From: Pseudomonadota bacterium
GTDB taxonomy: Bacteria; Pseudomonadota; Gammaproteobacteria; Burkholderiales; Burkholderiaceae_B
Length of the DNA stretch: 64,000 nucleotides
Assembly: GCA_023439305.1 (NCBI GenBank)
Contig: JAEXOO010000039.1
Location: 62,001-126,000, forward strand
Reading direction: 5' to 3'
Shown in pieces: positions 42,745 through 51,120 of this stretch. Positions within the stretch are counted from its first letter, which is position 1. Every line of letters starts with the position of its first letter. The notes beneath the pieces are model-generated. The model saw nothing but the letters and a program-made list of their open reading frames with translations. It was not told where the DNA came from and did no database searches. Both the position numbers and the translations under genes were made by a program.

Positions 42745-42776
42745 TTGTTAACTAAACGTCATTGCTTTGTTAACAA
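42745..42776. promoter_or_regulatory. Tandem GntR-type operator sites upstream of dctP
   Basis: TTGTTAACTA (42745-42754) and the perfect palindrome TTGTTAACAA (42767-42776) have centres exactly 22 bp apart, two helical turns. They lie just before the TRAP operon and match the site next to gntR. Confidence 0.65.
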
Positions 42777-42794
42777 TTGAACAGGGGTGGTGAG

Positions 42795-43790
42795 ATGAAG
42801 CTGAACAAGTTCTTGATGCTGGCCGGGGTGAGCATGGCCTTGCTGTCCGCGGGCGCGCCCGCCAGCGCGGTGGAGCGCCTGCGTATTGCAGGTAATCATC
42901 CCGTTGAAGATGCTGTCTCGCGCTCGATGGAGGTCTTCAAGAAACTGGTGGAGGAGCGTTCGGCGGGCGAAATCCAAGTCGACCTGTTTCCCGCCATGCA
43001 ATTGGGCGGGGCCACCGAGAACGTGGATCAGGTGCGTTCAGGAACCGTGTTCGCCACGCTGATCTCGTCGGCCTACCTGACCCGCTTGGTGCCAGAGTAC
43101 GAGGCTTTGAGCTTGCCGTTCCTGTTTGATAACCGCGCCCAGGTCGCCAAGCTGGTGGATGGGCCAGCGGGCGATAAGCTTCAGGAGAAAATGGGCAAGC
43201 AGGGCTTCGAGGTCCTGAGCTACGGCGAGATCGGGTTTCGCCATGTGACCAATAGCTTGCGCCCGCTGGCGACAGCGGATGATTTCCGCAGCATGCGCAT
43301 CCGCTTGCAGCCTAACGAAGTGCATCTGGCCACGTTCCGCGCATTGGGCAGCAATCCTATTTCCATGGATGTGTCCGAACTCTATTCGGCCTTGCAGCAA
43401 AAAGTCCTGGATGGGCAGGAAAATCCCTACAGTACGATTGCCAGCCGCCGCTTCAACGAGGTTCAGGGGCATTTGTCCGACAGCTCACATTTCTACGATG
43501 TGTTGGTGGTCATGGCCAACAAGCGGCGCTACGACAAGCTCTCGCCCGAGCATCAGAAGATCGTAGGCCAGGCCATGCAGGAAGCCATGCAGTGGCAACG
43601 GGACACGGCCGAGAAGGAAGACAATGCCTACCGCGACAAACTGATTGAATCGGGTATGGTCTTCACGCCCATCGCGCCCGACGTGCGCGAGCAACTGCGC
43701 GCTTCGACGGCGGGGGTCGTGGATCAGGTCAAGAAGCGCACCGATCCCGTTTTTGTGGATCTGGTTCTTGAGCAAGTGAGAGCGCCATGA
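42795..43790 (+). CDS. dctP: TRAP transporter substrate-binding protein (DctP family)
   Basis: A 331-aa periplasmic binding protein. The signal peptide ends about residue 25 (APASA before VERLRIAGN), and the DctP core shows HPVEDAVSRSMEVFKKLVEERS, GEIQVDLFPAMQLGG and NEVHLATFRALGSNPISMDVSELYSALQQKVLDGQENP; the Arg-Ile-Arg motif (RSMRIRL) binds the substrate carboxylate. First gene of a tripartite uptake operon overlapping dctQ by ATGA. The substrate is likely a carboxylate related to the M20 and racemase-like enzymes. Confidence 0.95.
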   Translation: MKLNKFLMLAGVSMALLSAGAPASAVERLRIAGNHPVEDAVSRSMEVFKKLVEERSAGEIQVDLFPAMQLGGATENVDQVRSGTVFATLISSAYLTRLVPEYEALSLPFLFDNRAQVAKLVDGPAGDKLQEKMGKQGFEVLSYGEIGFRHVTNSLRPLATADDFRSMRIRLQPNEVHLATFRALGSNPISMDVSELYSALQQKVLDGQENPYSTIASRRFNEVQGHLSDSSHFYDVLVVMANKRRYDKLSPEHQKIVGQAMQEAMQWQRDTAEKEDNAYRDKLIESGMVFTPIAPDVREQLRASTAGVVDQVKKRTDPVFVDLVLEQVRAP

Positions 43791-44308
43791 GCGAGCAGGT
43801 GACGGCGCTGCCGCCCGGCTTTGGCGGACTCAAGGCGTTCCTGAGCCGTCTGGACAGGCTGACCTATTGGGTCATTGTGAGTGTGATCGGAGCCATGACT
43901 TTGATCGTGGCGATCCAGGTCATCATGCGCTACTTCTTCGGCCTGTCCATCGACTCGGCGGACGAGCTGTCGCGCTTGCTCTTTGTCTGGTCTATTTTTC
44001 TGGCCGTGCCGCATGGCGTGCGCATGGGCATCCATGTGGGTATCGATGTCCTGGTAGGTACGCTGTCGGCCACGGCGCGCGACCGCATCTTTCGGGCAAC
44101 CTGCCTGGTCAGCATGGTGCTGATGGCCGTGGTTTGCCTGGGCGCCTGGACGGCGACGCTTGAGCGCTGGCCCGAGCTGATGCCCACATTGCCCCTGAGC
44201 TCGGCCATGTTCTACATCCCCTTGCTGATCTGCGCCGTGCACAGTTTTCTGCATCTGTTGCTGCAACTGCGTTGCGGAGCTTCGGTCTGGGCAGGAGAAA
44301 ATCTATGA
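43787..44308 (+). CDS. dctQ: TRAP transporter small permease (DctQ)
   Basis: A 173-aa four-helix inner-membrane subunit. Helices are near residues 24-46, 60-78, 100-122 and 140-160, with VIMRYFFGLSIDSADELSRLLFVWSIFLA, the usual DctQ segment around the second helix. It overlaps both dctP (43787-43790) and dctM (44305-44308) as ATGA, so all three TRAP genes are translationally coupled. Confidence 0.93.
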   Translation: MSEQVTALPPGFGGLKAFLSRLDRLTYWVIVSVIGAMTLIVAIQVIMRYFFGLSIDSADELSRLLFVWSIFLAVPHGVRMGIHVGIDVLVGTLSATARDRIFRATCLVSMVLMAVVCLGAWTATLERWPELMPTLPLSSAMFYIPLLICAVHSFLHLLLQLRCGASVWAGENL

Positions 44309-45585
44309 GCGCGTATCTGGTCTTGCTGTTCCTGGTCCTTGCGCTGACAGGCATGCCGCTGGCGTTTGCGCTGGGGCTCGCCTCCGTTTTTGCGATCTGG
44401 ATGCTGGATTTCGAGCTGGTCGTGATGCCGCAGCGCATGATGCACGCGGTCAACAACTTTCCGCTCATGGCGATTCCGCTGTTCATCCTGGCGGGCGAAC
44501 TGATGGTGCGCGCCAACATCATGGAAAGGCTGATCGGCTTTGCCAACAGCATGGTGGGGCGGGTCAACGGCGGCCTGGCGCAGGTGACCATTATTTCCGG
44601 CACGATTTTCTCGTCAGTATCCGGCGCCGCTGTGGCCAGCGCCAGCGCTTTGGGCAGCACCTTGATGCCTTCGCTGCGCAAGCACTATCCGGACGGCTAT
44701 TCCGGTGCGGTGATCTGCTCCGCCGCCAACCTGGGCGCTATCTTCCCGCCCAGCAACGCCATGATCGTCTACGCACTGATGGCGGGCTCGTCCGTGTCCG
44801 TGGGCGGCTTGTTCATGGCCGGGGTTGTACCCGGCTTCGTGCTGGTGCTGTGCTTCATGCTGTGGGCGGGGTTCACCGCCAAGCGCCGGGGCTACCCTTT
44901 TACCGGCGAGCATTTCAGCCTGCGCAATATGCTGGTTCAGGCCCGGCGCGCGCTGGTCATCTTGTTCATGCCCATCATTGTGGTGGGGGGGATTGTGTTC
45001 GGCGCGTTCACGGCCACGGAGGGGGCGGCTATTGCCGTGGTGTATTCAGCCCTGATCGGCTTTCTGGTCACCAAGACGCTGCGCATTGCCGACTTGCCGG
45101 GCTGCTTGTTCCGGGCGGCGGTGACATCCGCCATGGTCGGTGCGCTGGTGGCTTTCGCGGCAGCGGTCACGTTCATCTTCACGGTGGAGATGGTGCCGGC
45201 CCAGCTGTCATCTTTCATCCAGGGCTTGACGCAGAACCCCATGGTGTTCTTGCTGCTGGTCATGGCCCTGCTGATCGTGCTGGGCATGTTCCTGGAGTCG
45301 AATGCGGCCTACATCATGCTGGTACCGCTGTTTGCGCCCCTGGCGCTGGCCTATGGCATTGATCCGCTGTACTTCGGCTTTCTGTTCGTGTTCAACCTGA
45401 TCATCGGCATGATGACCCCGCCGGTAGGCGTGTTGTATTTCGTGGTCAGCGGCATCGGCAAAGTGCCGCTGGGCACCTTGATCCGTGACTCCTTCCCCTT
45501 TGTGCTGGTGCAGTTCGCCGTGCTGGGACTGTGCATCGTGTTCCCTGGCCTGGTGACGGCTTTGCCTCGAGCCATGGGTTTCTGA
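44305..45585 (+). CDS. dctM: TRAP transporter large permease (DctM)
   Basis: The 426-aa, about twelve-helix transport subunit of the TRAP system. Typical DctM stretches are FPLMAIPLFILAGELMVRANIMERLI (near residue 50), SSVSGAAVASASALGSTLMP and NPMVFLLLVMALLIVLGMFLE with TPPVGVLYF near the C-terminus. The start at 44305 overlaps the dctQ stop and matches the family N-terminus; the frame is open further upstream but inside dctQ. A GC-rich hairpin follows before the racemase-like gene. Confidence 0.95.
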   Translation: MSAYLVLLFLVLALTGMPLAFALGLASVFAIWMLDFELVVMPQRMMHAVNNFPLMAIPLFILAGELMVRANIMERLIGFANSMVGRVNGGLAQVTIISGTIFSSVSGAAVASASALGSTLMPSLRKHYPDGYSGAVICSAANLGAIFPPSNAMIVYALMAGSSVSVGGLFMAGVVPGFVLVLCFMLWAGFTAKRRGYPFTGEHFSLRNMLVQARRALVILFMPIIVVGGIVFGAFTATEGAAIAVVYSALIGFLVTKTLRIADLPGCLFRAAVTSAMVGALVAFAAAVTFIFTVEMVPAQLSSFIQGLTQNPMVFLLLVMALLIVLGMFLESNAAYIMLVPLFAPLALAYGIDPLYFGFLFVFNLIIGMMTPPVGVLYFVVSGIGKVPLGTLIRDSFPFVLVQFAVLGLCIVFPGLVTALPRAMGF

Positions 45586-45592
45586 TTATCGT

Positions 45593-45614
45593 ACGGCCCC
45601 TGAGAAGGGGCCGT
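45593..45614 (+). terminator. Hairpin after dctM (weak terminator or attenuator)
   Basis: ACGGCCCC (45593-45600) pairs with GGGGCCGT (45607-45614) around TGAGAA. The tail CTTGTC has few T residues, so some transcription probably reads through into the next two genes. Confidence 0.55.
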
Positions 45615-45634
45615 CTTGTCATGTAGAGAACTGT

Positions 45635-46390
45635 ATGCGTCTGCTTATCGTCAATCCCAACATTTCCGACAGCGTCTCGGCCTTGATCCAGGCCGAAGCC
45701 CGGCGTGCCGCCGCGCCCGAGGTTCAGCTGGACGTGGTCACAGCGCCGTTCGGCGTGGCTTATATCGAAACCCGCGCCGAGGCCTTGATCGGCGGCTATG
45801 CCACCCTGACGGTCTTGGCCGAGCAATATCATCACTACGATGCCGCCGTGGTGGCGGCATTCGGCGACCCGGGTTTGCAGGAGGCGCGCGAACTCCTGCC
45901 TATTCCGGTGGTGGGCATGACCGAGTCGGCCTTGATGTCGGCCGCCATGCTGGGCGGACGGATTTCCATCGTTGCCATCTCGCGCCGCATCCGCACCTGG
46001 TACGAAGAAACCGTGGCGCGCTATGGCATGAGCAGCCGGCTGGCCAGCATACGCAGCCTGGAAAATCCTCTGCGGGACATCGCGACCATTCAGCAGGACC
46101 ATGGAGACCAACTGGTCGCTTTGTGCGAGCAGGCGATCCAGGAAGATGGCGCAGACGTCATCATCATCGCCGGTGCGCCTTTGGCGGGCCTGGCTCGTTC
46201 GGTCGCGGATCGTATCCCGGTGCCTGTGGTGGATGGGGTCAGTTGCGCGGTATGGCAGGCGCAGGCCCTGGCAGGTATAGGCGCGCGCGCCGCCCAGAAG
46301 GGCAGTTATGCGCCGCCCGCCGACAAACCGGTGGCGGGCCTGTCTCCTGAACTGATGGCGCTGGTGGGCCGCCAGCCAGTGGCGGGGTAG
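45635..46390 (+). CDS. Asp/Glu/hydantoin racemase-superfamily protein lacking catalytic cysteines
   Basis: A 251-aa protein with the fold signatures of the Asp/Glu and hydantoin racemases: LIVNPNIS at the start, AAFGDPGL (residues 74-81), VVGMTESA, and IIAGAPLAGLA (177-187). In true hydantoin racemases the two catalytic cysteines lie in xCFGDPG and GCAG; here both positions are Ala (75 and 181). The only late Cys is 204. I recognise this as a Cys-less subgroup common in Burkholderiales, so racemase activity should not be assumed. It follows dctM by about 50 bases. Confidence 0.8.
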   Translation: MRLLIVNPNISDSVSALIQAEARRAAAPEVQLDVVTAPFGVAYIETRAEALIGGYATLTVLAEQYHHYDAAVVAAFGDPGLQEARELLPIPVVGMTESALMSAAMLGGRISIVAISRRIRTWYEETVARYGMSSRLASIRSLENPLRDIATIQQDHGDQLVALCEQAIQEDGADVIIIAGAPLAGLARSVADRIPVPVVDGVSCAVWQAQALAGIGARAAQKGSYAPPADKPVAGLSPELMALVGRQPVAG

Positions 46391-46399
46391 GAGGGGACG

Positions 46400-47383
46400 A
46401 TGCCGGCCATTCTGATCACCGGAGGCAGCGGATTCTGCGGCCTGAATATTGCCGAGCGTTTTTTGGTACAGGGGCGCAAGGTGGTGCTGTATGGCTTGGG
46501 GGAGCCGCCGCCGCAGGCCCTGGCGGCTTTCAGCGCTTTGCCGGGAGAGCTGCTGCTGGAGCAGGGTGACGTGCGTGATCAGGCTTGCCTGGAGCAGGCC
46601 TTGGTTCGTCATGAAGTCGATGAAATGGTGCATGCGGCGGCGATCACGGCGTCGCTGCAGACCGAGCAGCGTGACGGGGCCAGGATTCTGGAGGTCAATC
46701 TGCTGGGCACGATGGCCGTGCTGGAAGCCGCCTTGGCGTGCGGGGTGCGTCGGCTGGTGTGCCTCAGCAGCGGCGTGGTGTTCGGCAGCAGCGTCAAGAA
46801 AGACGGTTTGCTGGAGGAAGACAGGGATATTCCTGTGCCTGAAAGCCTGTATGCCATCAGCAAATATGCGGCCGAGCGGGCCGCCTTGCGCTATCGGCAA
46901 AGCCGCAGCCTGGATGTGGTCGTGCTGCGGGTAGGGACGGCGTTCGGTCGCTGGGAATACCGCTCCGGGGTCAGAGATACCTTGAGCCTGCCGTATTCGC
47001 TATGGCACATGGCGCGGCAGGGCGGCGAGGCGGTGTTTGCCGCCGACCTTCCTACGGACTGGGTGTATGGCGATGATGTCGCCCAGGCCGTGTCTCTCCT
47101 GCTGAGGGCGTCCGCGTGTCGTCACGGGTTGTACCAGGTTGCAACGGGCGCGAGCTGGAGCGTGTCGCGCTGGTGCGAGCTGCTGCAGGGGTGGTTTCCG
47201 TCCTTCGAGTACCGCGTTACGCCTCTCGCGGAGCAGGCCACTATTGGCGTGCCTGCGCCCAGCGCCAGGCCGCCTTTTTCAATCAGCCGCCTGGAGCAGG
47301 AGTTCGGGTACCGGCCGCAATTCACGGCCCAGGCCGCGTTTCAGGACTATATGCAGTGGCGCGCCGCGCATCCTGACTGGTAG
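46400..47383 (+). CDS. NAD-dependent epimerase/dehydratase (extended SDR)
   Basis: A 327-aa extended short-chain dehydrogenase. It has the NAD-binding TGGSGFCG (residues 7-14), HAAAIT after strand 4, CLSSGVVFG (121-129) and the catalytic YAISK (Tyr151, Lys155). The family usually acts on nucleotide sugars, but SDR epimerases next to TRAP transporters often act on uronates or other free substrates. It is 9 bases after the racemase-like gene and probably the last gene of the operon. Substrate unknown. Confidence 0.85.
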   Translation: MPAILITGGSGFCGLNIAERFLVQGRKVVLYGLGEPPPQALAAFSALPGELLLEQGDVRDQACLEQALVRHEVDEMVHAAAITASLQTEQRDGARILEVNLLGTMAVLEAALACGVRRLVCLSSGVVFGSSVKKDGLLEEDRDIPVPESLYAISKYAAERAALRYRQSRSLDVVVLRVGTAFGRWEYRSGVRDTLSLPYSLWHMARQGGEAVFAADLPTDWVYGDDVAQAVSLLLRASACRHGLYQVATGASWSVSRWCELLQGWFPSFEYRVTPLAEQATIGVPAPSARPPFSISRLEQEFGYRPQFTAQAAFQDYMQWRAAHPDW

Positions 47384-47400
47384 CGAGCGCGGCAGCGCCC

Positions 47401-48831
47401 TCAGTTCTTCGTGCCGCGCGCTCCGCAGGACGAGGTCTTGCCGGCTGCGCAGTCGCGCGCACGCTGCTCGTCTTCCCGCAGCAGCTTGGTCCGCCGCTCC
47501 TGCTGGCGCAGGCCTTCTTGCGCTGTCAGCAGTTCCTTGCGGGCTTGCTCCGCTTCTTTTCTGGCCTGCTCCAGCTCCTCCCGTGTGGCGGTTTGCGTAT
47601 GGCCGGCGAGCTGCTCGTCTTCCAGGCGATTCCAGGTGACATAGGTGGGCGGCGGGTTGTCTCCGTGATCCTGGTAGTAGTTGCGCGCAAAGTTCAGACT
47701 GATATGGGTTGCACAGCGGTAGGATCGCGCCAGCGAGTCACTCTTGATCAAGCCCGATGTTTCTATGGCACGGGCAAAGCGATTTTGGACTGCATATGGG
47801 GTGTTCGGCCCCTGGTAGGCGTCCAGTTCGTCCTGGGCTTTCTGCGAATTGGATGGGTAGGGGTATTCGTAAATCCGCTGATTGATCAGATTGGTGAGGA
47901 AGTACTGGATGGGTTTGCCGTCGTGGTTCAGGACGATGTAATAGCAGTAGGACCAAAAATCGCCGTTCTTGCTGACGGGGCCGCCTTTGCCCTTGGCGTT
48001 GGGGGGCGAAAGCTGTGCCGCCAGAGTTTTTGCCTTGGATTGTGCGGCGTCGGATGCGGTCTGGGCTTCGGAGAGCTGCTGGCGGGCGGCATCCAATTGT
48101 TGTTGCGCCTGGGCTGTCGCTGCGCCGGCTTGCCGGGCTCGTTCGTCACGCGCGGCCTGGGCTGTCGATGCTGCGCTCGGGCCGCCCGAAGCAATGGCTT
48201 GTGGCGTTGGGGGGGCGGAAGCAGGGGCGGGGGGCTTGCTGCTGGCGGCACGGAGTGTCGCGCTGTTGGGAACGGTTGGCGCAGCGCGCTCCAGGGCATA
48301 GCGATCAGTGGGCTGCAAGGGGCTCAACGATTGCAGCGCGCCATTCTGTATGTCGGCGCCCCGTACTTCGATGGCGCCGTCTTGCGTGCGCAGCACTTGG
48401 AACGAAACGGCCATCATGTTCAGGCCTTCGAACAGGACGCTGCCATCATTTTGCACATAGCCTTTCCAGGCGTTGGCTACGGCGCCGGGGGTCTTCAGGT
48501 AGAGTACGCCCGGCTGTTCGCCGCGCCACATCGTGTAGGTCTGGGTCGGCGTATCGGAATTGATCATCGACCAGTTTTCTTCCATGACCTGGCCCGGCTT
48601 GAGCCAACGCCAGGTCAGACGTTGACCGCCATTGCGGGTGGTCAGGTAAGACGCGCCGGGCATCTGGGTGAAAAAGCCCCAGAGTGCGGGATTGGCGCTG
48701 TCGGCAAGCTCTTGCGGCGACGGCGGCGAGCTGCTTGCTTCGGGTATGGGTGGCAAGTGCAGCACCGAGGCGCAGCCGGACAGATACAGTGTCAGCGCCA
48801 GGGTGCCGGCGATCATTGGAAATCGTTTCAA
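47401..48831 (-). CDS. Hypothetical lipoprotein with coiled-coil segments
   Basis: A 476-aa protein of no family I recognise. Start TTG 48831 is chosen for the strong SD (GGGGAGG) and because it gives a clean lipoprotein signal ending LYLSGC (lipid Cys20). A folded region (residues about 45-190, WRWLKPGQVMEENWSM, MWRGEQPGVLYLKTPGAV) is followed by an Ala/Gln-rich helical stretch (TAQAQQQLDAARQQLSEAQTA), a second folded part with conserved-looking YCYYIVLNHDGKPIQYFLT and a C-terminal Glu/Arg/Gln coiled coil. Probably periplasmic and envelope-associated. Function unknown. Confidence 0.7.
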   Translation of the reverse strand: MKRFPMIAGTLALTLYLSGCASVLHLPPIPEASSSPPSPQELADSANPALWGFFTQMPGASYLTTRNGGQRLTWRWLKPGQVMEENWSMINSDTPTQTYTMWRGEQPGVLYLKTPGAVANAWKGYVQNDGSVLFEGLNMMAVSFQVLRTQDGAIEVRGADIQNGALQSLSPLQPTDRYALERAAPTVPNSATLRAASSKPPAPASAPPTPQAIASGGPSAASTAQAARDERARQAGAATAQAQQQLDAARQQLSEAQTASDAAQSKAKTLAAQLSPPNAKGKGGPVSKNGDFWSYCYYIVLNHDGKPIQYFLTNLINQRIYEYPYPSNSQKAQDELDAYQGPNTPYAVQNRFARAIETSGLIKSDSLARSYRCATHISLNFARNYYQDHGDNPPPTYVTWNRLEDEQLAGHTQTATREELEQARKEAEQARKELLTAQEGLRQQERRTKLLREDEQRARDCAAGKTSSCGARGTKN

Positions 48832-48948
48832 GAGAACCTCCCCGCCTTTTGATTTTGTTCGCCATTCTATAGCGCAAATCGAGGTCTGGGCGTGGTTTCG
48901 TATCCGGCTCTCTGTACGGACTTCAGAGCCGCGGCGGCGCACGGGCAA

Positions 48949-49743
48949 TCAGTCCTTGCTCTTGATCCTGCGCCCGGCCAGATAATGGCTGGGCGTCGCT
49001 CGGAGCGTGCGCTGAAAGGCGGCGGTGAAGGCGCTGGTATTGCTGTACCCCAGCTCCATGGCGACATGGGTGACCGAGTCGCCCAGGCCCAGACGCGTCA
49101 GTGCGGCCAGCAGGCAGGCTTGCTGGCGCCACTGTCCAAAACTCATGCCAGTCTGTTCGCGGAACAGGCGGGTGAAATTACGTCGGCTCATGCCTGTTTG
49201 CCGAGCCGCCGTGTCCAGGTCGAACTCCAGGGTGGGCGCTTGCAGCAGGTCCCGGCACAGACGGGCCATGCGCGGCTCCACCGGCAGGGGCGCGTTCAGA
49301 GGCAGTTCCGGCATGGCGGCGATCTCATCGATCAGCAGCGTCATCAGATGGTCGTCGCGTCCGCCCAGCTCGTATTCGTTGGGCAGGTCCACGGCGGCGG
49401 ACAGCAGCTCGTGCAGCAAAGGCGATACGCCGATGACCGCGCAGCGGGTCGGCAAGCCGGCTGCCAGCGCAGCATCGGGGGAAATATAGGCGCTGCGGGT
49501 GCTGGTTGGGCCGCTCATGCGCACTTCGTGCTCGATTCGCCCGGGCAGCCACGAGGCGCAGCGCGGCGGCACTACCCAGCTGCCTTCCCGAGTGGTGACC
49601 GTCAGCACGCCGGTGATGGCGTATAGGCACTGGCTGCGTTGATGGCTGTGAGGCGGCAGCACGCTGCCCGCCGCGTAATCGTTGCCCAGGGCGAGAACGG
49701 TGTGCGGCAGGTCCTCGTAGGCATCGAGCAGGGAGTTTCTCAT
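48949..49743 (-). CDS. AraC family transcriptional regulator
   Basis: A 264-aa regulator. The N-terminal cupin-like sensor contains GSVLPPHSHQRSQ and GSWVVPPRCASWLPG with metal-type His residues, the usual arrangement in AraC/RmpA-type efflux regulators. The C-terminal double HTH includes RQTGMSRRNFTRLFREQTGMSFGQWRQQ and GYSNTSAFTAAFQRTLRATPSHY. It is divergent from the Fsr-like pump gene at 49876 and probably controls it. Confidence 0.92.
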   Translation of the reverse strand: MRNSLLDAYEDLPHTVLALGNDYAAGSVLPPHSHQRSQCLYAITGVLTVTTREGSWVVPPRCASWLPGRIEHEVRMSGPTSTRSAYISPDAALAAGLPTRCAVIGVSPLLHELLSAAVDLPNEYELGGRDDHLMTLLIDEIAAMPELPLNAPLPVEPRMARLCRDLLQAPTLEFDLDTAARQTGMSRRNFTRLFREQTGMSFGQWRQQACLLAALTRLGLGDSVTHVAMELGYSNTSAFTAAFQRTLRATPSHYLAGRRIKSKD

Positions 49744-49875
49744 GGTCTGCGAAAGAATGGCCCAAATTCGTAATTATTATGCCCGATACTGATTTCGGGC
49801 GGTGCAAAATCCTTCTACAGTGGCATCACCCGTCGCCAGGATGATGGCGCTTTTTTTTCATCTGCTGATTTCACT

Positions 49876-51120
49876 ATGTCTGCAAAAGATCTTGCTCTTG
49901 ATACCCCGGGTGCTGCGGTGCAGGCCCCGGCAGGGGAGCAGAAGCCGCATGGCTTTCTGCTGCCTGTGGTGGGCGGCGCCGCGCTGGCGCATTTGCTCAA
50001 CGATATGATCCAGGCTATGTTGCCCGCCATTTTTCCCATGCTCAAGGTCAGCTTTGACTTGAGTTTTCGGGAAATCGGGCTCATCGCGCTGGTGTACCAG
50101 GTAACGGCCTCCTTGCTCCAGCCTTGGATCGGCTTGTACACGGACAAGCACCCAAAGCCGTATCTGCTCCCGTCGGGGATGGTCATGACCCTGATCGGCA
50201 TTGGCCTGATCGCCACCGCTGGCAGTTATTCGATGTTGTTGATCGCGGCGGCGATTGTGGGGGTGGGCTCGGCGACCTTCCATCCCGAAGCATCGCGTAT
50301 CGCTCGTTTGGCATCCGGCGGGCGCTTTGGCACGGCCCAGTCCACCTTCCAGGTGGGCGGCAACACGGGCACGGCCATTGGCCCCTTGCTGACCGCGCTG
50401 GTGGTCATACCCTACGGCCAGCCTGCCGTAGCCTGGTTCATGCTGGTGGCTTTGGCGGCGATCTATGTGCTGTACCGACTGACGGTGTGGGTAAGGCAGA
50501 ATGGCCAGGCCAAGGCGAAAAGCCTGTCCAAGAGCCATGCGGCAGGGCTGGCGCGCGGCAAGGTCGTCCAGGCGGTGGCCATTATCTGTATTCTGATGTT
50601 CGCCAAGTTCGTCTACATCGCATCCTTCACCAATTACTTCACCTTCTATCTGATGGAGCGCTTTGGCCTCAGCGTGCAGCACAGCCAGATCTTCCTGTTC
50701 ATTTTTCTGGCGGCGGTGGCGGCGGGCACTTTTGCCGGCGGGCCGGTGGGAGATCGGATCGGGCGCAAAGCCGTGATCTGGATATCTTTCCTGGGAGTGG
50801 CTCCCTTCGCGCTGATGCTGCCGCATGTTGGCCTGGTATGGACGGCGATTCTGGCCATTGTGATCGGCTTGGTAATGTCCTCGGCCTTTGCCGCGATGGT
50901 GGTGTATGCCCAGGAGGCGGTGCCGGGCCGCGTGGGCATGGTATCAGGCTTGATGTTCGGACTGATGTTCGGCATCGGCGGCATTGGCGCGGCGGGTCTG
51001 GGCGAACTGGCGGATTCCCACGGCATTGTCTGGGTATACGGCCTGACGTCTTTCTTGCCTTTGTTGGGCCTGGCGACCGCCTTGCTGCCCAGCACGTCCA
51101 ACAAGGTCAACAAGCTTTAA
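49876..51120 (+). CDS. MFS efflux transporter, Fsr (fosmidomycin resistance) family
   Basis: A 414-aa, twelve-helix major facilitator. The strong signature ATFHPEASRIARLASGGR, GTAQSTFQVGGNTGTAIGP and the N-terminal HLLNDMIQAMLPAIFPML match E. coli Fsr and relatives. Members export fosmidomycin and other compounds; the natural substrate here is not known. Likely regulated by the divergent AraC gene. Its stop overlaps the convergent gene at 51117 by four bases. Confidence 0.9.
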   Translation: MSAKDLALDTPGAAVQAPAGEQKPHGFLLPVVGGAALAHLLNDMIQAMLPAIFPMLKVSFDLSFREIGLIALVYQVTASLLQPWIGLYTDKHPKPYLLPSGMVMTLIGIGLIATAGSYSMLLIAAAIVGVGSATFHPEASRIARLASGGRFGTAQSTFQVGGNTGTAIGPLLTALVVIPYGQPAVAWFMLVALAAIYVLYRLTVWVRQNGQAKAKSLSKSHAAGLARGKVVQAVAIICILMFAKFVYIASFTNYFTFYLMERFGLSVQHSQIFLFIFLAAVAAGTFAGGPVGDRIGRKAVIWISFLGVAPFALMLPHVGLVWTAILAIVIGLVMSSAFAAMVVYAQEAVPGRVGMVSGLMFGLMFGIGGIGAAGLGELADSHGIVWVYGLTSFLPLLGLATALLPSTSNKVNKL

